Positions 8,801 through 20,420 of a stretch of DNA of 64,000 nt are shown piece by piece; positions within the stretch are counted from its first letter, which is position 1; each line of letters opens with the position of its first letter. Below the pieces are notes generated by a model. The model ran no database searches and was not told the DNA's origin. It saw nothing but the letters and a program-made list of their open reading frames with translations. The DNA is from Phoenix dactylifera (Eukaryota; Streptophyta; Magnoliopsida; Arecales; Arecaceae), in assembly GCF_009389715.1 (NCBI RefSeq), contig NW_024067979.1, positions 62,001 through 126,000 on the forward strand. The letters run 5' to 3'. The position numbers and the translations under genes were made by a program.

Positions 8801-10232
8801 TACAACACATTAGTCTAAGATCTATTTCTACTTGACATCAGTCCAAACATTGATCAAAACTTATCAAATACAAATGCACTCATCTTATATTTATGTGCTG
8901 TATGCATATGTTCTTGTTTCCCTCGCTATTGTACCCTTCTGAAAATTGCATAAGATTTAAAACAAATGTTTCAAGACTGTTATTTTACTCCAGAACACAA
9001 TTATATTAACCGTGCACACAGTAAATTCTACTCTGCACACAATTTAATTGTTTTGGCATACAGATAAATTGTCTGCACATACAGTTAAATTAACACGGTA
9101 CACAATAAGGTGTTATGTCGACATTGATGTACAAGGTTTGAGGTGAGGTACTAAAACGTCGTACACACTAAATTCCTAATATGGAGCAAAAACGGAGCAA
9201 AAAAGGTTTGAGATAAGGTACTAACTGTGATACAAGATTTAAGTATATGTTATTGTTTTCTAACTGAATTTCCAAGATGGAGAAAAATGGCACGCAGAGA
9301 TAGTTTTACTGTGTGCACTATGTTCAAGCTTACTAACTTAATTGCAATAGTGAGTTAACTTTATTTTTCTTTATTTTTTTATTTTTTTATTTTCTTTTTT
9401 TATTTTTCTTTTCTTTTCTTCTATTTGTTTCCTTTTCTTTTTTTTTTCTTTTTTCTTCTCTTCTTCCCAAAGCTTCTTCTTCTTTCTTCCTTCTCCTCCT
9501 GCGAGGCCGGCAGCGCCAAAAGAATGTCGGATCATTATTTATTTATTTTGTTATTTATTATTTATTATTTTATTTTATTGAAATATATTTATTTATTATT
9601 TTATTTATTTATTCGTTCATATACACACACACTTATTTATGCATTTATTTATTTATTTTTCTTTCCTTTTCTTTTCTTTTCTTTTCTTTTCTTTTCTTTT
9701 CTTTTCTTTTTCTTTTCTTTTTTTCTTCTCTTCTTCCCGATGCCCCTTCTTCTTTCTTCTCCTCCCTCCTTCTCCTCCCGCGAGGCTGGCGGCGCCGGAA
9801 GAGTGCCGAGGCCGGCGGTGGCTCGGCGACATGGCCGGTGGAGCGGGGCCGAGACCCTTTCTCCTCCGGATCCTCTCGCGGGCGGCGACGGTGGGGAAGA
9901 AGCACAGGTGGAGGTCGAGGGCAAGGGAGGCGACGGCGGAGACAGCGACGGAGAGGGAGTCTCACTTGGCCTGGAGGCCGGAGCCGATAATGCGGAAGCG
10001 GAACGAGCACTTGCAGACCTTGTGGGATGGCTTGGAAGTTGGAAGGAATAGGATTCAGAACAGGAGAAATAAAAAAGAGAAAATGAAGATGAAGGGGGTG
10101 AAGGGCATTATGGTCTTTTCATGAAAATTTATTATGCACTGGAAATGGGTATGGACCGGTTGTTAAAGTTATGTTCAACAGGGATTAAACATTACAGTCC
10201 GGTCAAAAAATGGACCGGACATTAGTTTCCCC
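8800..10232 (-). repeat. Right inverted arm of the foldback MULE
   Basis: Mirror of the left arm: TATGCATATGTTCTTG (about 8898), AAACAAATGTTTCAAGACTG (about 8960), the pyrimidine tract (9360-9760) opposite the left purine tract, and the GC-rich segment 9770-9975. The left-arm part at about 5530-5745 has no partner here; 9990-10125 differs. Open frames in the arm are low-complexity Phe/Leu or Lys/Arg runs. Confidence 0.8.
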
Positions 10233-12129
10233 TTTAATTTTTTGTTGTTGTTGCCGTTCTTTGTTGGCTTTATAAGAGAAAAGCCACCACATCAACAACT
10301 GCCAGCTATTAATTTTGCAGGAAGTAAGGGTACGGAGCCCATGCGCGGTGAAGGGACAAAAAACGATTATTATTCTACTTTATTTTACGACTCCAATAAT
10401 ATTGAGAATTTTATTTTTTTTTAAAAAAAAAAAGTTCGATTTTCCAGATTTTCTTATTCTACTTTATTTTACGACTCCAATAATATTGAGAATTTTAATT
10501 TTTTTAAAAATAAAAAACATGCAATAGTTCTTTAATTAAAATAATGCAGCGATATCTCTTCAATTTTTTACCATATGCACTTACACCCTAAAATTTCTAT
10601 TTTTTCAATTAAATCTTAAAATTTTGATTTTGACTGCAATATGATCCAACCATTTATCTCCATGGCAATAGATATAAATTTCCATCAATACCCTTGTTAG
10701 CTGGATTAGAATAAAAGTTGTGTTTTAGTGGAAACAAAAATCTAAGAGTACATTAGTAATTTCTCACATGCCTTAGAGCTCGGATAGAAGTTTGGGCCAT
10801 ATTGCAACCAATTTGAATCTGTTGGATCTAACTAAAAAAATTAGAATATTTGAGGTGTAAATATAAATCACAAAAAGTGGAAAAGGTATCTATATAATTT
10901 TTTCCAAAATAAAATACCTTCCATCCTATAGCCTCGATGTAAGATACTTACATTTTCTATAAATAAAATCTCATATAAAAGTCCCTAGAAGATTTCTCCC
11001 ATGAAGAAAAATAAATTCCGAATATAGATGAAGAGGTCGACTTTCTAAGGTTGCTTTTTGATATTTCACTTCACCCCAGTCCAATGATGTCTAGATTTTC
11101 AGATTTTTGTTGTACACTTGCTGCACTGGATATGCTTGTGTATTAAAACATTATATTTCACGAATTAGAAATGCTAAATAAGAGGAAACATGAAAACAAC
11201 TATTTTAGATGGGCATTCACTAACAAAACCAAATTCAATTGACTGTATAAGTAACCATTCAAATCCAAATCAAATGCAGCTCCAATATATTTCCGCAAAG
11301 AATAATTTGCAGAGGATCCAACTAAAAAGTTTTGAGTAATTAAAACTTTTAATTAAAAAAAGATAAATTAGAAATTTTTATTGCGGTAGAATTCTTAAAA
11401 AATATATTTTTCTATAATAGGAACAGGGTAGAAAAATCTAGTTAGCTTGAAATTTATGAGGCAGCGTGCACGAATTCTCTATGATTTTTCAAGCATTTCA
11501 TCTGGAAGTTGGAAATCATAAAGTTTCCTCTTTTCTCCCGAGCTAATAGCTAAAGAGATTTCTGCAATCAAGATTTTTAATGCTTTCGCCATTTATATTG
11601 GTAACAGCAATGCTGGTATAAATAAAGGACCCGACAAACAATAGTTGGGCTTCCTATCCAAGACCAGAAACTTCATCATTATTTAGGGAAGAGGGCCATT
11701 TGGAAAATGGGTATCATGGGCAGCGAAATTTCTAAAATTTATTTAAATAATTATTTTTTTTCACTATTTCAAACACATAGGCGAATCAGAGTAGGCTCGA
11801 AAGGGATTTGGTCCATTTAAGCCCCCATTCTAGCCCATTCGCTTCAATATGACTCATTGTTATTTATATTTTAGCAATTATTCTAAAGAAAACAAATAAG
11901 TGCAGCATCATAGCGGGAGACAGAAACTATCACGAAGACACCTCGATGGTACAAGTAACAGACGTCTTTCGCAGTGACACCTTATTGACGCTCTCTGGGG
12001 TCAACAAAGGTTGACAGCAAGAGCAGAGACAGAGACGCCATGCGGGGGTTCCAGGATTGCAGCAAACTTCTTATGCAATCTCACTCTAAACATCCGAAAA
12101 ATAAAAAGAAGATCACAAAACAACTTCGA
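10233..12129 (-). repeat. SULT2 3'-flank, duplicated downstream of SULT5 and partly SULT3
   Basis: Continuation of the block split by the MULE. Stretches such as TTGGCTTTATAAGAGAAAA (10263), AGATACTTACATTTTCTATA (10940) and CAAATCAAATGCAGCTCC (about 11266) recur at 41807, 42100 and about 42409. The last 900 bp also recur at 29716-30660. A local direct repeat of about 60 bp (TTCTACTTTATTTTACGACTCC) is at 10373 and 10455. No gene is seen. Confidence 0.65.
12000..12015 (-). promoter_or_regulatory. Conserved 3'-flank palindrome of SULT2
   Basis: GTCAACAAAGGTTGAC, a 6-bp inverted repeat around AAAG, 115 bp beyond the SULT2 stop. It is the same element as in the other three close paralogues; both arms contain TTGAC. 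Confidence 0.5.
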
Positions 12130-13158
12130 CTAGGCTTGCGCTTGGACATCACAATTGGTGGCCGCGGCTTCCACATCCACACCATTGAGGGTAAGACCGG
12201 ACCCCTCAAGCTTTTGCTCGGTGATGCGGTCCAACTTCCGCGCCATCTCCGGACTCATATGATTCCTCCAATCGCCTGCCCCTCCTTTCCTGAAGAAATA
12301 ATCATTGGTTAGGAGGATATGGGGAAGCAGTTTTCCCGTCTTGTTGACCTCCAAGCTCTTCAGCTTGTCAAAGCTGCACAGCTTTATGACCTCCTCCACC
12401 ACCCCTTCCTTCTCTTCCTCTGGAGAGAAGGGACACCCCATGAACTCGGCCAACCGCTTCACAATCCGCAGCGGATCCTCTAACATCTCCTCATACTTCA
12501 AGAACAGCACCTTCTCTGGCCTCCTCTGGCTCTCCTCCCAGTACTCGAGAACATGCTCACATAACGGCCCATAGGGGCAATTGCCCTCACAGAACATCTC
12601 GAAGGCCTTGGTAAATGGAATTGGCTCCATAGGTTGCGGTCTCATCCCATTATTGAAGTACCACCGGGAGACCAACACATCCTTGGGGTCTCGGCAGACA
12701 TATATGACCTTACAGTCTAAGCTCTTGATGGAGTGTGGTAGGAGAGAGTATGGCAAGTGAGAGTTGAGGATACGAGGGGAGGGCATGGCTTCTATTTCTG
12801 AGGCTTGGCCTCTGGAGTAGGTTCTGTCCACGAAAGGGACGCACTCGTGAGGATTTTGGCGAAGGAGAGGGTGGTGATCGAAAGGGTATTGGGCTCGTGT
12901 CATGAGGGCGTAGGTGAGGGCTTTGAGCCAGGTCGTGCCGGACTTGGGGTAGCTCAGCACCCAGAGGTCGTCGGGGCGAGCCTTGAAGTTTTGCTGCATG
13001 TCCAAGGTGCCGGTGAGAGCACGTTGGGGGATCCAAAAGCCTTGGTATTTTCGGATGTGCATGGGTGCCCAGCCTTCCTCCAAGGGAAGGGCGGAGATGA
13101 AGTCGGTGTAGTTTGAAGGAGGTCTTGGATCCGCACCCTTTTTGCCTTGAGACTCCAT
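12130..13158 (-). CDS. Cytosolic sulfotransferase, copy 2, with lost ancestral start codon
   Basis: 342 residues from the ATG at 13158 (MESQGKKGADPRP). The frame is open further up to a GTG at 13215, but where copies 1, 3 and 5 have ATG-GCT-GCT this copy has ACG, so the family start is gone and the next in-frame ATG, 13 codons into the paralogues' protein, is the likely start. All catalytic parts remain: YPKSGTTW at 70-77, catalytic His 134 in NSHLPY, RDPKDVLVS, and RKGGAGDWRNHMS. Closest to copy 5 over most of its length (shared WIPQRALTGTLDMQQ) and to copy 3 at the C terminus. The lost residues precede the fold, so activity is plausible. Substrate unknown. Confidence 0.88.
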   Translation of the reverse strand: MESQGKKGADPRPPSNYTDFISALPLEEGWAPMHIRKYQGFWIPQRALTGTLDMQQNFKARPDDLWVLSYPKSGTTWLKALTYALMTRAQYPFDHHPLLRQNPHECVPFVDRTYSRGQASEIEAMPSPRILNSHLPYSLLPHSIKSLDCKVIYVCRDPKDVLVSRWYFNNGMRPQPMEPIPFTKAFEMFCEGNCPYGPLCEHVLEYWEESQRRPEKVLFLKYEEMLEDPLRIVKRLAEFMGCPFSPEEEKEGVVEEVIKLCSFDKLKSLEVNKTGKLLPHILLTNDYFFRKGGAGDWRNHMSPEMARKLDRITEQKLEGSGLTLNGVDVEAAATNCDVQAQA

Positions 13159-13215
13159 TAATGGAGGGGGGCTGCTGCACAGAGATGGTTGACCAGACGT
13201 CGATAAAAAGGGCAC

Positions 13216-14165
13216 TATGCTATGCCCCCTAGCGGGTGTTTGCAGAGATTATGGTGGTCCTTCTCCCGAAGTGGCCTAGTTATCTCTCAATACCTGACAC
13301 CTCATTTGGCTGCTAGTTTTGGAAGCCATGCGGGACATCTATTTTGGGCGTCTTTTTTTTACTTTTTTGTTTTTGAAAATCTCGTTCGTTAAAACCTCGT
13401 ATTAAAAAAATTACTTAAAAAATATTATTTACTTAAAAAGTTAAAAATTTAAATTTATTTAAATCTAATCTAAAGCATCACGATTGACCCATGATCAGTT
13501 TCATTAAATTTTTGCTGCACTATCTCTTAATTTATATAAGTTATTGGTTAGGTCTGTTTTAATACCATTTATAACAATTGAGTATCTTACATAAAAAATC
13601 TAGCCAGAAGATATTATTTAAATTTTTTAATTCTGTATAAATACCTAAGATCAACATAGCGAGTAACTGATATAGGACTAAATATATGTCTGCACAGGTC
13701 CTCACATTTTTTTTTCTTTTTTTCCCATTCTCCTACCTATTTTTTATTTTGGGTGTCTTTTTCTTTATATTTTTTATTTTTTATTTTTTTAATTGCATGA
13801 TTAGGTAGGAACCCCAGATTCCCTTATTGTCACAGGTCTTTTTTTTTTTTTTTTTTTTTTTTTTTTGTGCTGAAAACGGGTATTTATTGGGGGCAGCTGT
13901 TTGTATACACTCATGAGCTAAGATAGAAACTTTTAGAACAAGTCGGAGGAGCATTAAAATACGGTATCCTTACCAACGATCCTAAAATCTCTTGGCTCAT
14001 CTCATTATTTATGATAGATTTAATTTGTAAGGCACGATCATCATCAACACAACTATCTAGTAAAAGGAACAAAAGGAGTATCGTTGATCGTGGATAGTTC
14101 CTTACCCCTCTCCCTCCAGTAGATCGCTTCCATTTAGTATCATAGTAGTTTTTTTTAATTAAAAC
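13216..14165. other. AT-rich intergenic DNA, no gene seen
   Basis: SULT2 leader and AT-rich sequence. T-rich runs occur at 13707-13725 and 13839-13866. The short stretch near 13470-13680 resembles the TRIM family text at 32.03 kb (words such as TAAATACC, GATCAACATAGC), but too weakly to call. Confidence 0.35.
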
Positions 14166-15018
14166 TATTGGAGGAAAAATAGATTACTCCGAAACACGTG
14201 AATGCATCGCCGGCACGTGATGACAGGCGCTCCGGCAGCAACCCTTAGATGCGCCCGACCTCGGATGCGCCCGATCTTCAGGCACCCGACCTTGGATACG
14301 CCTGACATCATAGGCGCCCGACCTCGGATACGCCCGATCTCCAGGCGTTCGACCTCTAAGCGCCCGACCTCAGCATCCCCGACCTCAGAGCTCGAAGCTC
14401 TGCGGCCTTGCGGCCCCTAGTCTTAGTATAGCCAACCCTGATCGACCTCAACCCCGAAGAAGATCCGGTCAAAGGACGAAGCAAACTCCTTCACTCCGTC
14501 GGGAACCAAGCCCCTCTCCTCCTCACCCGGGACCCAATCCAATGATCTCCGCCTGAACGACTGTCAACAATTAATGCGCATGGCCTCCACAGATCTCCGG
14601 CTTACTCAACAATTAATGCACATGGCCTCCTCTGATCTCCGGCTTACTCAAAATCTCAAGCCCTCCGCGGCAACCAGTTGACTCACTCAACTACGTCCGG
14701 TCATCCACAACAACTCATCAGCTCCATTCTAGCCCTCCACAGCAATGCATTAATTCATATGATCATGCTCAATCATGACGGTAACTCATTTAATTCATCC
14801 GGTCACATCACATGTAACCCTTTATCCCTTCTATAAAAGAGGAAACTCTTTCTCTTGAAGGAGGATTCTGACTTTTAGATTCTGATATACAACTCATCTC
14901 TCCTTCTCTACTAAAGCCCTTCCTGACTTAAGCATCGGAGGGCCGGCGCCGGAAGCTCCGGCCACCGGCTTTTTGTAGGTCCCTCGAAGGATACAGCCCG
15001 CCGACGTATCATAAGCTT
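14166..15018 (+). mobile_element. Solo LTR of a Tat-type gypsy family related to the LTR at 58.8-59.6 kb
   Basis: Starts TATTGGAGGAAAAATAG and follows the same order of motifs as the LTR at 58833-59634 read on the minus strand: CACGTGA, repeated CGCCCGACCTCGGATGCG, AATTAATGC(G/A)CATGGCCTC, TCTCCGGCTTACTC, a TATA box CTATAAAAGAGG (14831), and GGCGCCGGAAGCTCCGG near the end. No internal domain is adjacent. The 3' boundary is uncertain because an A-rich run follows from 15019, and no clear target duplication was found. The open frame at 14202-14420 is a by-product of the CGCCCGACCT repeats. Confidence 0.65.
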
Positions 15019-16348
15019 CCAGAAAAAAAAGAAAAAAAAAAAAGAAAAAAGAAAAGAAGAGCAACTCTACTGCAAGGCCAGACCCTTGAGGATTATGATG
15101 ATGACATCCTTTCATCTCTTCTGGTGGAGGTCGCAGCTGGTCCAGAAGGAAACAAATGCAAATAATGACAATCTTAAAGGAGACTGCAATTTGGAAGTCG
15201 GGGTTGGTTTCTGAAATTATGATTATGCTATGGTGTGGAAGTGGAACCATGTATAAATGCCATGGGACCATGAGGACCCGGGCAGTTTGGCAGTCATGGG
15301 TTATTGCTCCTCTCCATCGTTCCACTAGAGAAATTTATTTATGATAGCTTCTCAGGTGGTCCAAATCATTCTAGCCCACTTAATTTTATCAATTTTATTA
15401 AGAACGGTGCAAGGACGGGGACAGAAAAAGGAACGTACATTTAGAATCATGTGCTCGACCATAAATATATATATATTTGGACTCATGCACTCCACTTGGG
15501 TCTACCGTCTTTTTCGTTGCAGCCGGATCTCCCACGTGAGGTCAGTCATCATAGGTGGGCCCACGTCTTTATAATTATCTTGCCCTCCATTACAAAGCCT
15601 TCGTCCTTTCCCATCCTAATAAGGTAGTCCCCACCGCTGTCTCCTACCGAAACCGAGCTTTCCTGCTATAATATGCGCCGCTTGATCTCGTGAAATCAGC
15701 TTTTAACCATGTCCACTAAATCATACCGAGGATGCGACATTTCGAATAACTCTGAAGGACACGAGGATAGGGAAAAACAGACAATATAATAAATATAATT
15801 TAGAAGTTATTAAAGTTAAAAAAATAACCAATCTATAAATATATATATATATATATATATAAATCTATTTTATTTTATCAACTTAAGTTTTTTTGAATAA
15901 ATGGTGTTTTTAACATAGTATCAAATCTCTTGATGATGATGATAGTGCTCATGCTTGTTTGACATGAGCTACCGATGTATCAAAAAAAAATATGGTATTA
16001 GAACAGAGGTCTTGAGTTCGAACCTATCTCCGTACTCTTTAATCCCATTATTTAAAAATTTTACATGTCGGGCTCGCCCATTAAAAAAAAGTTCGGCTTA
16101 TATGTAAGAAGAAGTGTAAAAAAATTATTGTATACTGTACTGTACCAAATCGAATGATATAGAGCATACAATCTTATATCAGTTTGGTACTCATATATGG
16201 TATGGAGGGCATATTAATTTTTGGTATACTGAATCGAACTGGTACCATCCTAGCTTAGGTTCCGCACAATGGTCTCAGAATCATGAATTTTAGAATTTAT
16301 AATATTGTTCTTAAAAAAAAACTCATATTGCTCCAAATTTGTTGGCAC
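15019..16348. other. Intergenic DNA with A-rich tract, (TA)n and a tRNA-like B-box
   Basis: An A/G-rich tract at 15019-15060 is followed by sequence without a supported gene; the open frames at 15156-15344 and 15341-15574 have no family features. A (TA)n run lies at about 15837-15861. Near 15990-16030, TGGTATTAGAACAGAGGTC followed by GAGTTCGAACC resembles a pol III B-box as in tRNA-derived SINEs; no A-box or ends were fixed. Confidence 0.35.
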
Positions 16349-16986
16349 TGTTGGGTTATCCCTCCTATGTTGGAGGAGACTTAGCCCAACAAATGTAGGT
16401 TAAATTAATTAGTTTTAGCCTATTTGGTTGGACTATTTTTGGCCCAAAACGTGAGGCCCATTAGGGCAACCTTTTATGTTGAGAAGGCATAGTATATGAG
16501 CCGTCTTCCACAAGTTAAAAATAGAGGGAGGCAGCGGAGAAGATATAGAATTGATATTCCGCGCGCAGTCTTGATCAAACGACGATCGGATGGTGATCCA
16601 TGGTCCGATCGAGCTGAAATTTGGACAGCAAGCTCGCAACATGTGGTTCTTCAATCTATACAGTGTGATCGCCATTTGCAGTCTTCTAACAAGGTCAGCT
16701 TTTGCAGAAACGTGGCTGCTATTTATGTGAAATTTTCTCAATTTTTCTCTTTTATCATTGATATTTGCCAAGAATATTGTTCTTGAGATTATGTGGTGAT
16801 ATATGCCTCTAGTTTTGGCTAGAGAGAATAGATTGTATACTCATTATTTGTTGATAGTGGAAGATTTTGGGTAGACTACGGTCCCGTGGTTTTTACTCTC
16901 CACATTGGGGAGGTTTTCCACGTAAAAATTTGATGTTCTTTTTGTGTTCTTTTTTTTTTTGATCAGCTTAGTATTTATGAATACCT

Positions 16987-17041
<55 letters not shown>

Positions 17042-17151
17042 GTGGATTGGCTCTAGTTGTTTGTTTTCTAACAGGTTTATACAAGGTGGGAGAGTTGTTG
17101 ATTCTGTTATGCTTTAATTGTCTAGTTTGTTGTTACCTTCCAATCCCAACA
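16349..17151 (+). repeat. 5' LTR of the copia element
   Basis: 803 bp, TG...CA. Longer than the 3' LTR chiefly because of a (TA)n run at about 16989-17040, against only a few units in the 3' LTR. Contains a duplicated-looking TTGGGTTATCCC / AGCCCAACA start. Open frames within it are not genes. Confidence 0.9.
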
Positions 17152-17198
17152 AGTGGTATTAGAGCGAGGTTGTTGAATTATTTTGTCTTGTGTGAACA

Positions 17199-17726
17199 AT
17201 GGAGACAAATACTGCTAGAATGATTAATCTGAATGGTACTAATTATCATACATGGAAAGGAAAGATGGAAGATCTTCTCTATGTGAAAGGTTATCATCAA
17301 TCGGTATTTTCTACTATGAAACCTGATGATAAAACTGAAGAGGAGTGGAAATTGCTCCATCGACAAGTGTGTGGATATATCAGGCAATGGGTAGATGATA
17401 ATGTTTTGAATCATATTAGTGGAGAGACACATGCCTGCAGTTTATGGACCAAGCTTGAACAGTTGTATGCTCGAAAAACTAGAAATAATAAATTGTTCCT
17501 CATAAAGTAGATGATGTCCTGGAGGTATCAGGATGGAACTCCTATGACAGATCATTTAAATACATTCCAAAGGATCATTAATCAGTTGGCCACAATAGGT
17601 ATCAATTTTGATGATGAGGTACTGGGATTATGGCTTCTAGGCACTCTGCCGAACTTGTGGGAGACAGTGAGGACAACATTATCTAACTCAGCCCCGAATG
17701 GTGTTATCTCAATGGAAGTGATCTGA
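17199..17726 (+). pseudogene. copia gag, N-terminal part with in-frame stop
   Basis: Starts at the first ATG after the primer-binding site. [19 protein letters not shown] near residue 10 and [17 protein letters not shown] near residue 85 are the UBN2/copia gag signature that forms the particle core. A TAG at 17508-17510 breaks the frame; the same phase continues to a TGA at 17724-17726, and another stop follows near 17749 before the phase shifts. Confidence 0.8.
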
Positions 17727-17797
17727 ATGAAGATATGAGACGAAAATCATAGGGTTCCTCTTCACAGTCAGATGTCTTAGTTACCGAGACGAGGGAG

Positions 17798-18235
17798 ATG
17801 AATAAAAGCAGAGATTCGAAGTACAGAGGCAAGACCAGAAGTAAGTCCAATAAATTCGCTAATGTTGAGTGTTATCATTGTGGTGGAAAGGGGCATATCA
17901 AGAAGTATTGTTGGAAGTTGAAGAGGGAAAACAAGCAAAACAAAGATACAGATAAGAAGAAAGATGATAATGATAAAGATCAGGTTTCCATTATTGAAAA
18001 CTTTCTTATTGCTTGTGATGTTGATGTTGTTAATCTTGCATGTCATGAGATGAGCTGGGTAGTTGACAGTGATGCTTCTATTCATGCTACATCGCGGAGG
18101 GATCTCTTTTCAACCTATATAGCTGGTGATTTTGGGGTTGTAAAAATGGGAGATAGTGGCATAGCCAAAGTTGTCGTTGTAGGCGATGTTTGTTTAGAAA
18201 CCAACAATGTCACAAAGTTGGTTCTTAAAATGTGA
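17798..18235 (+). pseudogene. copia nucleocapsid zinc knuckle and protease remnant
   Basis: Different phase from the gag part before it, so a frameshift lies between. CYHCGGKGHIKKYC (from residue 25) is a canonical CCHC zinc knuckle that binds RNA. WVVDSDASIHAT further on corresponds to the aspartic protease active site, but the residue after DS is Asp rather than the Gly of active enzymes. The frame ends at 18235 and shifts before the integrase. Confidence 0.78.
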
Positions 18236-18342
18236 AACATATTTCCAACATCCGTTATAACCTACTTTCTGTGGGTAGACTTGATGATGAAGGATTCTGC
18301 AATACTTTCTCTGATGGTGGATGAAAGCATACTAAAGGAGCT

Positions 18343-19194
18343 TTGGTTGTGGCTACAGGTAAAAAGTACTCAACTTTATACTTGTTACAGACAGGGCTCT
18401 CCAGAACCAGTATCAATGCAATGGAGAATGACGATACAGTTGAGTTATGGCACAAAAGACTATGTCACATGAGTGAGAAAGGCTTATCGATGTTAGCCAA
18501 GAAAGGACTACTACATGGAGTGAAGAGTACTCATCTGAGAAATTGTGCTCGCTGTTTAGCAGGTAAGCAGAACAAAGTTTCCTTCAAAGTATCCCCTCCT
18601 TCTAGAAAACCAAATGCACTTAATCTGGTGCATTCAGATGTTTGTGGTCCAATGAAGACAATAACACTTGGTGGTGCTCGTTATTTTGCGACATTCATTG
18701 ATGATCATTCAAGAAAGATATGGGTTTATACCTTGAAGACAAAGGATCATGTATTGAATGTTTTCAAACAGTTTCAGACCTCAATTGGGAGAGAAATAGG
18801 GAGAAAGCTGAAATGTATCCGAACAGATAATGGAGGAGAATACTTAAGTCCATTTGATGATTATTGTAGAGAACAGGATATTCGGCATCAGAAAACACCT
18901 CCAAAGATACCTCAGTTGAATGGTTTGGCAGAAAGAATGAATAGGACATTGGTGGAGAGAGTCAGATGTTTGCTTTCACAAGCAGGTTTGCCAAGATCCA
19001 TTTGGGGTGAGGCTTTGAGTACAGTTGTACATGTGTTGAATCTCACACCTTGTGTTCCTTTACAGTTTGATGTGCTAAACAGAGTCTGGACAGGTAAAGA
19101 TGTTTCTTATGATCATCTTCATGTCTTTGGATGCAAGGCATTTGTGCATATTCCCAAAGATGAAAGGTCCAAACTTGATGCTAAAACTAGATAG
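18343..19194 (+). pseudogene. copia integrase remnant
   Basis: Contains the zinc-binding pre-integrase (LWHKRLCHMSEKG and CARCLAGK) and the DDE core: HSDVCGPM, RTDNGGEY and LAERMNRTLVERVR supply the three acidic residues. Integrase inserts the element cDNA. The phase continues past the TAG at 19192-19194 into a linker (19282-19503) also ended by a stop. Confidence 0.85.
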
Positions 19195-19761
19195 TGCATA
19201 TTTTTAGGGTATGGCCAGGATAATTTTGGGTACAAGTTTTATGATCGAGTCAGCAAAAAGCTTATTAGAAGCCATGATGTCGTGTTCATGGAAGATCAAA
19301 CCATACAGGATATTGAGAAAGCAGATAAGATAGAGCCACAGTATAGTGATGACATGATAGACTTAGATCCAGTTCCTATAGCACCAACACCAGTGCCAGA
19401 AAATGCTGATGAGTTGCAGAATGACCAGCCAGATGCAATTGATGTGAATGAAAATGCTCCCATACAGGCTGAAGCAAATAATGATGCTGATAATCAGTTG
19501 TAAGAACCAGACGTTCCAGCTCAACTTAGAAGGTCCAACAGAAACATACAACCTTCCACACGGTATTCAGCTAATGAATATGTTCTACTTACTGACGGGG
19601 GAGAATCCGAAAATTATGAAGAAGCAATGGAAGATGAACACAAGAAAGAATTGATTGAGGCTATGAAGGATGAAATGAAGTCACTATATGAGAATCACAC
19701 CTTTGAGTTAGTAAAGTTGCCTAAAGGCAAAAGAGCTTTAAAGAATAGGTAGGTGTACTGA

Positions 19762-20361
19762 GTGAAGCAAGAAAAACACTCATCATGTCCACGGTATAAA
19801 GCTAGATTGGTTGTCAAAGGATTCAGCCAAAAAAAAGGTGTTAATTTTAATGAAATATTTGCTCGAGTTGTGAAGATATCATCTATTCGGGTTGTTCTCG
19901 ATTTAGCAGCTAGTCTTGATCTAGAGATTGAGCAGATGGATGTCAAGACTGCTTTCCTTCACGGTGACTTAGAGGAAGAAATTTACATGGAGCAGCCAGA
20001 AGGTTTCGAGGTAAAGAAAAAAGAGGATTATGTATGCAGATTAAAGAAAAGTCTTTATGGCTTGAAGCAGGCACCGAGACAATGGTACAAAAAATTTGAG
20101 TCAGTTATGGGGGAGCATGGTTACAAGAAGACAATTTCTGACCATTGTGTTTTTGTACAGAAATTTAATGATGATGATTTTATCATTTTGTTGCTTTATG
20201 TTGATGACATGTTGATTGTTGGCAAGAATGCTTCTCGGATTGATAGGTTGAAGAAGCACTTAAATAAGTCTTTTGCTATGAAAGACTTAGGGTCAGCAAA
20301 ACAAATCCTTGGCATAAGGATTAATCGAGACAGAGATGCTAAGAAGTTGTACATGTCATAA
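19762..20361 (+). pseudogene. copia reverse transcriptase remnant
   Basis: Same phase as the integrase part. Typical copia RT motifs: KARLVVKGFSQKKG, QMDVKTAFLHGDLEEEIYM, LYGLKQAPRQW and the catalytic LYVDDMLIVG. A stop (TAG) lies just upstream near 19750 and another at 20359-20361. The conserved text continues a further 60 bp to the nested insertion at 20421. Confidence 0.88.
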
Positions 20362-20420
20362 GAAAAGTACATTGGGAAAGTGTTTCAGAAGTTTAATATG
20401 GACAAAGCTAAAATGGTTAG

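Larger units (their letters stand above)
5331..10232. mobile_element. Giant foldback Mutator-like element (MULE), non-autonomous
   Basis: The 4.9 kb insertion is defined by comparison with the intact duplicate at 41.77 kb, where the flanks are continuous. The flanks carry TTTAATTTT on both sides (5322-5330 and 10233-10241), a 9-bp duplication, the size typical of Mutator-like elements. The ends are imperfect inverted repeats: the left starts GGAGAAATTAATTCC, the right end read backwards starts GGGGAAACTAATGTCC. The repeats extend inward as arms of about 1.65 kb (5331 to about 6980) and 1.43 kb (about 8800-10232). No transposase frame is present, so it would need a partner in trans. Confidence 0.8.
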
